This document shows positions 22,985 to 36,046 of a stretch of 64,000 bases of DNA, in pieces. The stretch is from contig CANTUV010000007.1 of assembly GCA_947685225.1 (NCBI GenBank), positions 18,372,501 to 18,436,500 of the forward strand. Reading direction: 5' to 3'. Both the position numbers and the translations under genes were made by a program. Under the pieces are notes generated by a model. It was not told the origin of the DNA. It searched no databases and was given only the letters and a program-made list of their open reading frames with translations. Source of the stretch: Garcia nutans. Lineage: Eukaryota; Streptophyta; Magnoliopsida; Malpighiales; Euphorbiaceae. Each line of letters opens with the position of its first letter. Position 1 is the first letter of the stretch.

Positions 22985-25900
22985 TTCAACTTGAATGACG
23001 CTTCATGAAATATTTGGCGAAGTCAATCCTAATCTTGTTGATGTCGGCATCACTATACTCCAAGTTACCTCTGCGTAGCCACTGAAAAATGAATCAAATT
23101 TTTGTTAGCCACATGTGGTAAATACAAAACTATTATATAAAAAATTAAAATAATTAAAATTCTCACCTTAGCTGCAAACTGAAGCTCCTTGTCATAACAG
23201 ATTTCCTTCATGTACCTCATGACAAAGAGGCCGTAGGCCGTGGCCTCTTTCTGCACAGGAACCCCTTGAAATAGCAAATGAAAACAAAATGAAGTACCAC
23301 ATGTTACATCCATATGTAAACCCATATGCAAACCAACACATCAACCTAATCACACAATCTAACCTGAAAAAATGCAATCCAAATATATACGAGCAAGTAT
23401 ACAAGTACTGCCAGCAGTGCTGCAATTGGAAATGAAAAAATGCAGACCAACTGAAAATGCTTTGTGGACTCCAAGTTTGTACTCAAATGAAAAAATGCAG
23501 TCCAAATTTTGCAATATTTCTTTCATAGAACAAGCAATTAACATATTGTATAAATTGTATAAATCAGAAATGACGAGAAAAACAATACCGCCATGTTCTC
23601 CCATAAAATTTTCCTCCTCACATTCTTGTTGACACTCTCTTTGTATAACTTTATGGCACTACAAGAAACACAATATAAGTTAACAAAATTGCATTTTCCC
23701 CAAATTTTATAACTTAAGACTAAATAGGCAGACTTTAGAAGCGCAACTTACTTGTCAACAGCCTCTATCCATTCCTGGCTAGCAATGCGACGTTTAAGAG
23801 GGTCCATGTGGTAGACTATCTCTCCCATCGGATTTACAATAGTCAATACCCAGTGATTCCTAAGAAATAACAAAATAAAATACAAGCAATTCTTCATTTT
23901 TGGAAGAACATAACGCCAAACAATTCATTGAACAAAAAGATCTGAATAAATACAGAACCGACAATGAAACAGTGATTTCAATCACCAAAATAGCAAACAC
24001 AAAGGCTCAATTCATAACATCAATCACAATCACATACAGAAGCAGCGTTATTTAGCTACTAACTCTCATTAGCTACGATAGCGGATAAAAAAGAAAGGTA
24101 AAGAAATACTCACACATCGTTGAAAGGCAAGAGAAAGTATTGCCCTTCTTTAGCCCCCTTAAATCGACTTGCAAGTGTACGTGACCTCCCCCCTGAATTA
24201 CCACATCCAATGGCACCAATCATGCTGTGATCCACAAATCCAATCATATCAACCATTTTATGCCTTTTGACATATTCATACAAGTAGCTGCATACAAAAT
24301 GAAGTAATAGTTGGTACATATTATCAGTTTAATTCCAGCACAATTAACAAAGAAAATAAAAAGCTATTGTACTTGGAAACTTACTGAATAAATATGGTAA
24401 GTATGGATCCGGACATTTCACCTCCGGCGCACACAACATGTAGATCTAGTAAGAACACAACTTGCTTTTTGCTCACACCAAATGCTTCTTCACTTAGGGC
24501 AAAACTAACTGTTCGATCATGGCTTAAGGCATCCTTCGCCCACAGCCACAAATGTTTCAAAGATGCTGGATAATCAGCACCCATCTGAACATGCAGCTCC
24601 TCCTCAAACATATCAGCTTCTATAACAACAGGCTTCTTTAATTTCTTGGAGGCTTTTTTCTTCACACAAGCTTTTTTAAAACTCTGAAAATAAAGGGGGG
24701 CACGTGAACACAGTAAATAGCAAAAAAAATAAAGCAATTATGCAAAGTTTCATTTCTCAAAACTTAACCTTTGGATTAGACACCCCATCCAGCACAATCA
24801 AATTTCTCGGCCATGCTATAAAAGTACCCACGGCTTGGTCCACAGTAACAATTTCATCGCCGACTGGGAATGGGATATTGACGTTTGTAAATATAAAAAA
24901 CATGGAAAAATTACATTTATTTATATGTTTGAATATAATCATTAGAAGTTTGAATAAATATTAAGTAGTATCCTCAAACCTTGAATTGTACGAGTGATCG
25001 ACACTCTTGCATTCTCTTGTGCAATCTTAACTCCATGGAGAGATGGCTCATGTCCTTCAACAACCGGGACTTCAACAACCTTTGCATAAGCAACAATATT
25101 GCTCGGTGATCCTATGGCCAGCTTCGCCAATTTCACTTGATTATCAAACCCATCATCATAAATTTTTTTAACAATGTCATCATTTTTTATTTCAACCTCC
25201 TCATTATTGAGACCTTTGGCATCAGCAGAAACCTCAATACCTTCTGCCTCCTCAGCATCAGCAACCGTAGCAACAACCTCAATACGTTCTGCCTCCTCAG
25301 CAGTAGCAACCTCATCAACATCTACAACAACCTCAGCAGTAACCTCATGAACATCATCCTTATCAAGCACCTCCACTTTCTCCAAAGCAAGGACCTTCTC
25401 ATCATCAACAAAATTGGGGCTCCTTTTTGCTTCATCCGAATTGAGACTCCTTTTTGCTTCAACAGAATTTGCATCAAATTGAGGACTCAAATTCTTCCTC
25501 ACAACCGGCACTTGCGCCTCTTGATCCTTCACAATAGGAATGGAATTGGAGCAACTTGCTTGTTGGGAAGGCATGTTTGGACTAGACACAGGCTTTGACA
25601 AAAATTCTGCTCTAATCTTGGCAATTTCAGCAGCCCAAAATGCATCTCTCTACGCTATAATTTTCTTGGTCTCCTCCTCCATGACCATTTGAACCCCCCT
25701 CCTGTATCTTTTCATCAAAATTCTTTGCTTTTCTCTGTCTTGGGAGACCAAAATAGATAGATTGCTTCACGTGCCTTCCCTGGCCACGTACTCTTCCAGA
25801 ATGCTCCGGTTTACCAAGCGCCTTCGATAACACATCATCAGTGCCTTGTTCAACTACTTCACCTGAACTAACTTGCTCCTTTAATGACTCCTAAAAAATA

Positions 25901-27265
25901 GACCCAAAATGGATGTAGTTAATAAATTAGGAAACAATAAAAGCTGATGAATTGAGTTGAAACTTGAATCGAAAATCAGAACTTACGATTTCCTCAGCTT
26001 TGTGCTTTACTCTCTCATCTTTAAACTTTCCTTATCTGTCCTGCCTTGCAAGGATCCAAGCCTTCGATCGATATATCTCTGAAATCCCTTCAGGATGAGA
26101 TTCAGTCTGCATGTATATATAGAGGATGACCTTATTAGTAATATAAACATGTTTTAAGAAGCATTATAAATCGATATTGATGATACACAAGTCATAGAAA
26201 GCAAAATTAAATACACAAGTCAACACTAACCCATTCACTTTCCAAGTTCGCGTATCCTTTTCGAGACAAACGATGAGGATACTCGTTCTGCATACTTCTC
26301 TTGTGTTGTTCTTCATGAATTTTCTAAGACAAAAAGGAACAAAACATCATAAGTATGAAAAAGGAATCCAGATTACCATTTGGAACTAAATTAAGAAACA
26401 AGAAAATTGAAGATTTCCTTATGCTAAACTCGACTCCCAGACGATTAGCAACGAAAATGTCCCAGTGCGACTGCTCAATGAATGTGAATTCAGCTGGAGG
26501 AAACCGCAGCTTCTCTTGTTCATCACGGTGTGGAAGAACATAGAGTCTCATCAACCGACATTTGAATTCCCTCCATTTTTTATCAGCAGATTGCAGTACC
26601 ATTTTCTTGGAAGTCGGTGGTACAACAAAAGCCATCTACATACATAAACCACAAAAATAAAATTAGATGAGTAAGTTACTAAAAACCCAACGTGTATAAA
26701 GCAATTGAAAAACTAATGTATATAAATTAATTGTGTGGGAAGGATTTTGCATAACCTGGACACAATCCCAAATCTTTGTTTTGACATCTTCAACAACTTC
26801 CTTCCAGGAATCATGCCATATCGGGGCTTTAGACCTTGCTAAAACTCCGATATATGATTGCATCTCTGAAGCAGCCCTACCAAATGGTGCTCCCTTTGCA
26901 TTAAATGAAACTGTAGGCTTTTGGCTACTGATCTTCAGTCTAACAATTCGGTGCATGGAGACACACCCTCGTTTCAGCAGTTTTAATCCTGCAACATCGT
27001 CCTCGTTTGATTTCGACTTAACCTTATCCACTCGCTTTCTTTTCTTGGACAATTTTTTTTCCAAGTTTTCAGAGATCGACTTCCTCTTTGAAGATACAGG
27101 GGAAGAAGTTGACGGCTTTTCTGGGTGCATTGTCTGTGTCCTGGAGATAGTCTTCACCACTCTCATTATGGCTGGATTTGGGGAAGATCGGGCATGTTGT
27201 TTACACACACGGGGAGAAGAACGGGTGAGTTGTTGATACGATTGTTTCTTCTTCGAAGGAGCCAT
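22985..27265 (-). pseudogene. Ptta/En/Spm (Transposase_24-like) plus Ulp1-like protease gene of the CACTA element
   Basis: Multi-exon gene from ATG 27265. Exon 1 (to 26756) is basic and ends GAPFGRAASEMQSYIG...WDCVQ. Exon 2 begins 26635 (MAFVVPPTSKKM) with KKWREFKCRLMR and HWDIFVANR. Later exons hold YPHRLSRKGYANLE, KALGKPEHSGRVRG, an acidic region (25600-24960), a DUF8039-like part (NVNIPFPVGDE...GTFIAWPRNL) and a C48 cysteine-protease fold with NHWVLTIVNP (His) and HMDPL (Asp). The end reads KEATAYGLFVMRYM, where the family has Cys before Gly-x-x-V; here it is Tyr (codon 23233-23235). In-frame stops occur at about 26030 (DR*GKF) and 25651 (IA*RDAFW), with a frame change near 25700. Exon borders other than those given are approximate. 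Confidence 0.8.
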
Positions 27266-28732
27266 AATCAGCACCTGCATTCACAAATTAAAAGTTACAT
27301 TTTGTACGAAATCATCCAGTTTAAACATTGGAAATCACAGGAAACAGCTGTAGGTTTGATAAGCATCAGTCAACAGGTAAGAATTATATGTGAAAATGCA
27401 TTTTTGTAGAATGTTGATGTAAGCCTGCATTTTATCACGTTGCTAAGCAAATAACTCATAATTTAATAGGGACACGGCTAAACTAAAATCCTACTATGAG
27501 ACTAAAACAAAACAGAATTAGTAAAAAATAAACTATAGCTTGCACAACAGACAAGATAGCTACAAGTTCTTTAGTCGATTAGATTAATGAAAGTGGTTAA
27601 GGACTTATTTCAGGTGCATTTGAAATGACACCTATTCTAAAGCCACATTCAACAAGAACTGTGTCCACAACCATGAACCTAAACTTTATCAAATCAAAGA
27701 AAACCTATGCATTATTTAAGTCAAATCTCAATATTTCAAATTCCTCTGTCCAAACCAGTGAAAAGCTTATCTATCTCTTCCAGTAAAAAAATATTCACAT
27801 GGCTAAAATTTAGTCAAAGATTAACAAACAGGACATGGGCTGTATTTCGGAGCAGGAAAAAATATTAACAGCGACATTTGCAGTATTCTACTCATTGCAG
27901 CCGGAAACAAAAAGAAGCAGCATATACAACAGTAATTAAGTCTCATGAAAATGGTTTATAAAACAAACTTCTAAGAACTAAGAAGAGGAAGAAAAATATT
28001 ATACAATAACATAATAACAGATAAAATTAAAAAAAAAATTGCAGAGCGACAAAAGTATATAACGAACCTCGAAGGCTGGAATTGAGGGAGTGAATGCAGA
28101 GCCGCAGTGAGTGGCGGGCGGGTTAGAGAGAAAGGTATAAGAGGAAGAAGAAATATGGATGTGCCGTGCGTTTTTAGGTCAAGACTGAAGATTTCGAAAG
28201 AGGGAAGGAAGAGAACAAAGTTAGGTCTAGCAATGGAAAGAGGGAAGGAGGAGAACAAATTTGGGTTTAGTTTCTGAAGCTTTCTAACCGTGAAAATGGA
28301 AACAAATTAGGTATACACAGAGAAATCGAAAGAGAGAAGGAGGAGATAGGAGAGAGAAATTGAAAGAGGGTCTGTTTAGGTTTATTGTTAAATTTCAAAA
28401 CGGCCGTGTTTTGGGCAAAATGGGGGCAAATGAAAATTTTTTTGGGAAATAAAGGGGGGAATTTAAGTGTTCAAAATATTGCTCAAGTTTTGACATCCCT
28501 CTTTTGAAACAAAATGAATTTTTCAAATTTTTGTTAAATTAACTTTACAAATTCACTTATATAGATGACTCATAAAATTCAATTTATAATTCATCCATAA
28601 GTGCTTAAGGCAATACAATTTAAATAATTAGTAGTGATAAATTTCTATGGAACCCCATATAATTATAAAATTTATTGTTGATGTAAATTAGATTGAGCAA
28701 AAACTAAATAAGTCTAACATTGAAAAATTTTA
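27266..28732 (-). other. 5' leader and upstream region of the Ptta/Ulp1 gene
   Basis: Splice acceptor just before the start codon (CAG at 27274-27276 region) suggests a 5'-leader intron. A purine-rich stretch on the plus strand at 28080-28380 (pyrimidine-rich on the sense strand) is typical of a plant 5' UTR. No other ORF with family likeness. Confidence 0.4.
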
Positions 28733-30330
28733 ACGAATACTTGTATATACTAATATATACTTGTATATACTAATATATATACATGTATATATGAATAAGC
28801 AAGTCCACAAGAATACTTGTATATATACTAACATATACTAATATATATACTTGTATATACTTATATATATATACTAATATATATACTTGTATGTACAAAA
28901 ATATAGTAATATATATACTTGTATATATACTAATATATACTTAAATCGATACTTGTATATTTGTATATACTAATATATATACTTGTATATACTTGTATAT
29001 TTACTAATATATACTTGTATATACTAATATATACTTGTATATTCTTGTATATATATTAATATATATACTTGTATATATACTAATATATACTTGTATATAT
29101 GAATAACCAAGTCCACAAGACTACTTGTATATATTAGTATATACTAATGTATACTTGTATATAATATATATACTAATATATATACTTGTATATACAAATA
29201 TATACTAATATATATACTTGTATATATACTAATATATACTTATATATATACTTGTATATTTGTATATACTAATATATATACTTGTATATACTAATATATA
29301 CTTGTATATACTAATATATATACTTGTATATTTACTAATATATACTTGTATATACTAATATATATATACTTGTTTATACTAATATATAATTGTATATACA
29401 TGTATATATGCTAATATATATACTTGTATATATACTAATATATACTAAGTATATATTAGTATATATACAAGCAAGTCCACACGAATACTTGTATATACTA
29501 ATATATAATAATATATATACTTGTATATATACTAATATATACTTATATATATACTTGTATATTTGTATATACTAATATATATACTTGTATATACTTATAT
29601 ATACTAATATATATACTTGTATACTTACTAATATATACTTGCATATACTAATATATACACTTGTATATATATACAAATATATACTTATATATACTTGTAT
29701 ATATACTAATATATACTTTTATATATACCTGTATATATTTGTATATACTAATATATATACTTGTATATACTTGTATATTTACTAATATATATTTGTATAT
29801 ACTAATATATATACTTGTATATACTAATATATAATTGTATATAATTGTATATACTTGTATATTTAGTAATATATACTTATATATATACTTGTATATTTGT
29901 ATATACTAATATATATACTTGTATATACTTATATATACTAATATATTTACTTGTATATTTACTAATATATCCTTGCATATACTAATATATACACTTGTAT
30001 ATACAAATATATACTTGTATATACTTGTATATATACTAATATATACTTATATATATTTGTATATACTAATATATATACTTGTATATATTTGTATATACTA
30101 ATATATATACTTGTATATACTTGTATATTTACTAATATATATTTGTATATACTAATATATATACTTGTATATAGTAATATATAATTGTATATACTTGTAT
30201 ATATACTAACATTTACTAATATATATACTTGTATATATACTAATATATACTTGTATATACTTATATATATACTTCTATATACATGTATATACTTGTATAT
30301 ATATACTAATATGTACTTGTATTCCTACTT
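28733..30330. repeat. 1.6-kb AT minisatellite, TATATACTTGTATATACTAA type
   Basis: Nearly pure array of TATATACTTG and TATATACTAA units in varying order and number. A non-AT insert AAGCAAGTCCACA(A/C)GAATAC recurs near 28797, 29104 and 29469, about 300-370 bp apart, so a higher-order unit exists. It lies between the two divergent CACTA genes. ORFs with Ile/Tyr/Leu repeats here are products of the repeat. Confidence 0.92.
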
Positions 30331-31544
30331 ATATAATATCATATTATATCTAAATCATTATTTAACGGTGGACTTTAAAATTTCTAATGGGTTTATGAAA
30401 TATTTATAAATCCAAACCTTAGCTTTTAATACTTAGTCAAGTTTGTTTGGCTTAAGAAAGCCTAACCTCCATACATTGCAAATAGCCACTGGATCCTTAG
30501 CATGTTTTTATTCTAAGAAAATCTAACTTCCATAAAACGTCCAAGCTTCTAATTCTGCTTCATCTCTCATTCCTCTTTCAGCTTCATTAGTCATGGTTCT
30601 CTCGCTGCCAAACCCTAAGCACCACTCTCCTTGCTGCGGTCTTCATTAATACCGGCCGTCTCCTTGCTACCGGCCATCTCCTTGCTGCCGGCCGTCTCCT
30701 TTGTCAGTAACTGCATTATCCCAATTAAGTCGAAAGAAGATTATTTTTTTTCTTATGAGCCGTAAGTAATCGTCTCGTAGAGATCATCCCATAGAATTCA
30801 TTCCTCTGTTTAATCTAATTGAATTATTGCATTGTATTTTCAGATTACTATAATGTTGCATTGATATTTTCAGGTTACTATAATGTTGTTTTGTCCCTTC
30901 AATTTTCTGCTTAAATTTCAAGATCTACAATATGTCTCCATGCTTCTGATTTCTCTGCTTGTTTATAAGTCTTTGGCTAAAATTTGATGCCTATCAGTTG
31001 AAATTTGGTATGTTGAGTTGTGTCAGTGAATTGAGGATTATTTGTGGATTCAGGTTGTTGTGAATGAAGTTGAATGTCTGTTAAAATGTCTGTTGTGTGA
31101 ACTGGTATTTGTTTAGTTATACAGGTAAAGTACTGCTCATGAAACTGTAAATAAATGCTTACTAAAATTTATTTTGTTGTGAGATCTATAAACAGAAAAC
31201 CTTTCACTCCTGACTTGTAACCAAGAAATACCCCTTTCCTTGCTCTGGTGCTAGCTTTTCTTTTCAATGAAAACTTTTAAGTTCTATATGTGAACCCTTT
31301 TTCTTTCTCCTTCAGGTTGAACAATTACATAATAGTCCAAGCTTCCTCATGCAACTTTATTCAAACCACAACAACCATATGATAGCTGTCCTCGAGAAAC
31401 CTTCATAGAAGTTAGCTACAACATCTGCTCTCGCATATGAGGTGATTATACTTCCCTTCCAGGTTCTATTTGACTTTTGGGCATAATTTAGTGGTCCAAC
31501 TAACTGAATTATTGCTCAAATTGCAGAACTGGTCCAACTCAAAG
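30331..31544 (+). other. upstream and 5' UTR region of the TNP2 gene
   Basis: Noncoding. At 30652-30700 are three copies of a CCGGCCGTCTCCTTGCTGC-like unit, GC-rich against the AT background. A T-rich intron-like stretch ends in TTGCAG at 31525, 20 bp before the start codon. Confidence 0.45.
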
Positions 31545-34500
31545 ATGGATAGATCTTGGTTGAAGGCTGATAGAAGAACAAAAGAGTTTCAAATAGGTGT
31601 GGAAGAGTTGTTAATGTTTGCATTTGAGAATGGGTTTGATGAAACAAAAATTAGTTGTCCATGCTTAAGATGCACTCACAGTAAATCGTGGAAGGCTCAA
31701 ACTGTTAGGGATCATCTTTTTCAATATGGTATTGATCAAACCTATACTTGCTGGATATGGCACGGAGAGTCAAATCCAGAAGGGAGTCCTTTAGTTGCTG
31801 AAATCGATTGTTTCTCAGAATCAGTTGATCAAACTAACATAAGAACGGGGCATGATAATATCGATGATGATGATATTTCATTAGATTCCTCTGATTTCAT
31901 TAACCATGTTGAAGGTGAACATGAACCCCTTTATCTGGGATGCAAGGGTTATACTAAGATGAAAGCTTTAGTCAAGTTATATAACTTGAAAGCAAAGCAT
32001 GGCATTTCTGATACATGCTTCTCTGATATTCTTCTTTTGCTTGGGTCAATGCTTCCAGAAGGCAATAGTATCCCTTCTTCCTTCAGTGAAGCCAAGAAAA
32101 CCTTATGTGCTATGGGTATGGAGTATGAAAAAATACATGTGTGCCCGAATGATTGTCTCTTATATCGTGGTGAGAGAGATGAAGATGAGACAATTTGCCG
32201 CATATGTGGAGCCTCTAGATGGAAGCTGGACAAGAAAGGAAAGGAATTGGAAGGGGTCCCTGCTAAGGTTCTATGGTATTTTCCATTAATACCAAGGTTG
32301 AGGAATTTGATCAATACAGCTCAAATTGCAAAAGAAATGGCTTGGCATGACACCGGGCGACAAAAAGATGGTAAAATTAGACTTCCGGCAGACTCACAAA
32401 CATGGAAGGTTGTCGACCAAAAGTGGCCTGAGTTCGCTTCGGAGACAAGAAACCTTCGGTTAGCTTTATCTACCGATGGATTCAATCCCTTCCGTGGATT
32501 ATCAACTGATTACTCATGTTGTCCTGTTTTGCTATGTATTTACAACTTACCACCTTGGCTTTGTATGAAGAGAAAGTATATTATGTTAAGTTTGTTGATA
32601 TCCGGACCGAATCAGCCCGAAAATGATATTGATGTGTTCCTTCAGCCACTTATAGAAGATCTTCAAGTGTTATGGAATGGGAAACAAGTGTATGATGCAT
32701 ATAAGAAAGAGTTCTTCATACTAAGGGGAATTTTGTTGTGGACAATTAGTGATTATCCAGCCTTAGGCAACTTGTCGGGCAACATCATTAAAGGGTATAA
32801 TGCTTGTACTGTCTGTGTTGATAAAACAAAAGCTACCAGGTTGGCAAATTATCGTAAGACAGTGGTTATGAGGCATCATAGGTGGTTGCCCCGTTATCAT
32901 CCATATCGAAGGCAAAAATTAGCCTTTGATAACACCGTGGAGAAGTTGTCGGCTCCTATTCTGTTAACTGGAGAGGAGGTCTTTGAAAGGGTACAACCAC
33001 TAAGGGGCCATGTCTATGGTAAGACATAACGCCAACCTCGATTGAATAAATGTGAACCTCAACCTATTTGGAAGAAGATGTCTATATTTTTCCAACTTGA
33101 GTATTGGAAATTTTTGCCAGTTAGGCATGTCCTTGATGTGATGCATATCAAGAAAAATATATGTGAAGCTTTGACTGGTACCTTGCTAAATATACCAGGG
33201 AAGTCAAAAGATAAGGAGTCTGTCCGTCTTGATATGGCTGAAATGGGAATAAGAACAGAGTCGAGGCCAAAAACTCCCGGAAAAAAAAGAGAAGTTGCCG
33301 ACGGCATCTTGGAACTTATTGCATAAAGAAAAGAATATTGTCTGCTCCTCCTAGGTTGGCATGAAGTTACCTGATGGTTTTTGTTCAAACATTAAGGGTC
33401 TAGTATCAATGGAAAATCTGCGACTTGTTGGAATGAAATCTCATGACTGCCATACAATGTTGCATCACTTACTCCCCATCGCAATTCGGTCAGTACTACA
33501 AAAATAGGTTAGGTGCACTATTATTAGGTTTTGCCTCTTCTTCAAGGCAATTTGCAGTAAAGTCATCGAGGTGGATAAATTGGAAAAAATGCAAGCTCAG
33601 TTGGTGGAGACCATATGCTTGCTAGAAAAGTACTTCCCCCCTTCCTTCTTTGATATAATGATCCATCTCTCAATTCATCTTGTGAGAGAGGTTGAGCTCT
33701 GTGAGCCAATCTTCCTTCACTGGATGTACCCTTTCGAGAGATATATGAAGACTTTCAAGGGTTATGTACGGAATCGGGCTCGTCCGGAAGGGTGCATTGC
33801 TGAGGCCTATGTTGCAGAAGAGGCCGTTGAGTGTTTGGTCAACTTTGAAGAAGCAACTGTTGGATTGCCGAAAAATAGTAGGGATAAGAACGACGCAAAA
33901 TACAGACCCTTATCTGGTGCAACAGTGATAACGCCAAGTAAGAAGGACTTGCACCAGCACATTTATCTTCTCCAAAATTGTAATGACGTTCGCCCATATT
34001 TTGAGTAAGTTACTTCAATTTGTTTTTGTTATTTCCTTATTTTCTGCATTTTGTTTCAAAAATTAATAAAGTTGATTTTACTTGCAGTGAACATATGGCT
34101 TCTTTGGTGACAAGATATCCACAACATGAAAATGATGAAGAGTGGCTAAAGAACATGCAAAATGAAACATTGCCTAAGTGGTTTCATAAAAAGGTAAAAT
34201 CTTATAGCCCAAGTATTTTGCTGCAATTTGCAGCAAAAATAGGCCTGTTTCTTTATATATTTTACTGAAAAATAATGAATGCCCTGTACTTGTGAATTCT
34301 TTTGAAATACTACAATATTTATCTTCTCTCAAAGGCTATATCATACTTATGGCCAATTTAATTTTTTGGACAGATTGCATCAGAATTACTTGATGAGAAG
34401 AATACAGTAACTAAGGATATAATGTGGATTGCAGCAGGGCCTAACAAGGATGTAGCTACATTCAGTGGCTATAGAATCAATGGTGTTACCTTCAGCACCA

Positions 34501-35009
34501 AAGAACGTGATGATACGCGGCAAGTTCAGTGCAGCGGTGTTTGTGTAAATGCCGATACAATGCTTGTGAAGGGTAAGGATAAAAACATCGAGCATACTTC
34601 ACATACATTTTATGGAGTTATTATAAGTATTTGGGAGTTGGACTATAACCACTTTAGGGTTCCTATCTTTCGTTGTAATTGGGTAGATATGAACAAAGGG
34701 GTTAAAGTAGATGACTTGGGATATACATTGGTTAATTTGAACAAATTAAGTTTTCTAAACGATCCTTTTGTGTTAGGAAAACATGTCAAGCAAGTTTGTT
34801 ACATAGATGACCCTCTTGAAAAATTATGGTCAGTTGTATTAAAATTACCTGACAAGTACTATGATGAAAGTGATGATGAAAATGAGGGATCTGTAGAAAT
34901 AGAACTTGAGAATGAGCTACATTTGCCAATGTTCCCATATGTTGATGAACTCGATGAAGAAAACAGTAGTTACATGCGGGAGGAAGAAGAATTGATTCAG
35001 CTGTCATGA
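31545..35009 (+). pseudogene. TNP2-type CACTA transposase, nearly complete but interrupted
   Basis: ATG 31545 (MDRSWLKADRR) begins the transposase-associated zinc domain (ISCPCLRCTHSKSW, HLFQYGI, CWIWHGE). Then come CPNDCLLYRGE, CRICGASRWK and the Transposase_21 core with LALSTDGFNPF and NDIDVFLQPLIEDL, later HVLDVMHIKKNICEAL. A DUF4218-like part (PPSFFDIMIHLSIHLVREVE, LHWMYPFERYMK, YVAEEAVE) and, after introns, a DUF4216-like part (34422-35009, VNLNKLSFLNDPFVLGKHVK) complete the family order. Breaks: TAA at 33027 (HVYGK-T-stop), a frameshift near 33295, TAG near 33505. It would cut and join the element ends in the nucleus. Few breaks suggest recent loss. Confidence 0.88.
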
Positions 35010-35430
35010 TGGTAATAATTTCATTTGTTTTAAGTTCTATTTTTGAAATTATGTCCTGCTATTAATTTTTCCATCGTTTATACTTGCAGGTCCAACATCC
35101 TTAATGCATGTCACAACTCCCTGCTGTCTGTAGAATAAATTGTTTATATCATTCACAATTTAATGAAAGATTGGTTGGACGCTTTGTTGAAAGTTTTGTG
35201 TTTCTTATTTAAATTTGTTAAAAGTTTCATTTGTACCTATCATTCGATTTGTATCTTTATTTGACACTTTGTTCAAAGATTTGGTTATATAATTTATTGA
35301 ATCATGTGGTTTTTGCTCTGACACCTTGCTGGTGGATTTGGTTTAACACTTGTCAGTGGAGGATTTCATTTGATTTGTGTTTTTGGTTTCATTTGTGTAT
35401 AGGGATTACTTTCATTTAAGGCAATTTTTT
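35010..35430 (+). other. 3' flank of the TNP2 gene
   Basis: T-rich sequence with a possible last intron ending TTGCAG at 35089 and a noncoding exon after it. Nothing else seen. Confidence 0.35.
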
Positions 35431-36046
35431 TCACACTCAGTTAATTAGACAACGGTTTCTTATAAATTATAAGAAAAATTTATATTATACGAAAAACCGT
35501 TGTCTGAACATATATTATACAATGGTATGAACAGTTAATCAGACAACTTTTTAAATAACCGTTGTTTGAAACATCTTATCAGACAACGGTTTTTTTTTAC
35601 CAAAAAAACACTTGTCTGAACATATATTACACAACGGTTTTAAAACCATTGTCTGTATGCTTAATTCAGACAACGGTTTTAAAACCGTTGTCTGTATGCT
35701 TAATTCAGACAACGATTTTTTAAAACCGTTGTTTGAAACGCTGAATTATACAACACTTTCGAAAAAACCATTGTTTGAAATATCTTATCAGACAATGGTT
35801 TTGTATTACCAGAAAAACAGTTGTCTGAACATATATTACACAACGGTCCCTAAAAAACCGTTTTCTGGTGTGACCAAAATGACAGCTAATAGACAACGCT
35901 TAAAAAAAACCAAAAACAGTTGTCTGAAAACTAATTAGACAACGCTTTTTTTGGAAAAAAAAACCGTTGTCTGTTTTTTTCAGACAATGGTTTTTTCCTT
36001 AACCGTTGTCTGATGACCGTTGTCTGATTCAGTTTTTCTTGTAGTG
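35431..36046. repeat. right subterminal repeat array of the CACTA element
   Basis: About a dozen AGACAACGGTTTT / AAAACCGTTGTCTG copies as loose palindromes, ending in the terminal inverted repeat. Sequence type matches the left array. Confidence 0.9.

Larger units (their letters stand above)
22007..36046. mobile_element. CACTA (En/Spm) transposon, 14,040 bp
   Basis: Ends CACTACAAGGAAAACTGAAT and ATTCAGTTTTTCTTGTAGTG are inverted copies with one or two differences. ATG is duplicated on both sides (22004-22006 and 36047-36049), as in CACTA elements. Inside are subterminal repeat arrays at both ends, a minus-strand Ptta/Ulp1 gene, an AT minisatellite and a plus-strand TNP2 transposase gene. Removing the element restores an LTR that matches LTR B across the junction. 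Both genes have stops, so it is probably not autonomous now. Confidence 0.95.

Noticed and set aside
29390..30409. Plus-strand ORFs rich in Ile, Tyr and Leu
   Set aside because: They are translations of the AT minisatellite and have no other support.
35231..35419. Plus-strand ORF past TNP2
   Set aside because: T-rich 3' flank with no domain; a product of base composition.
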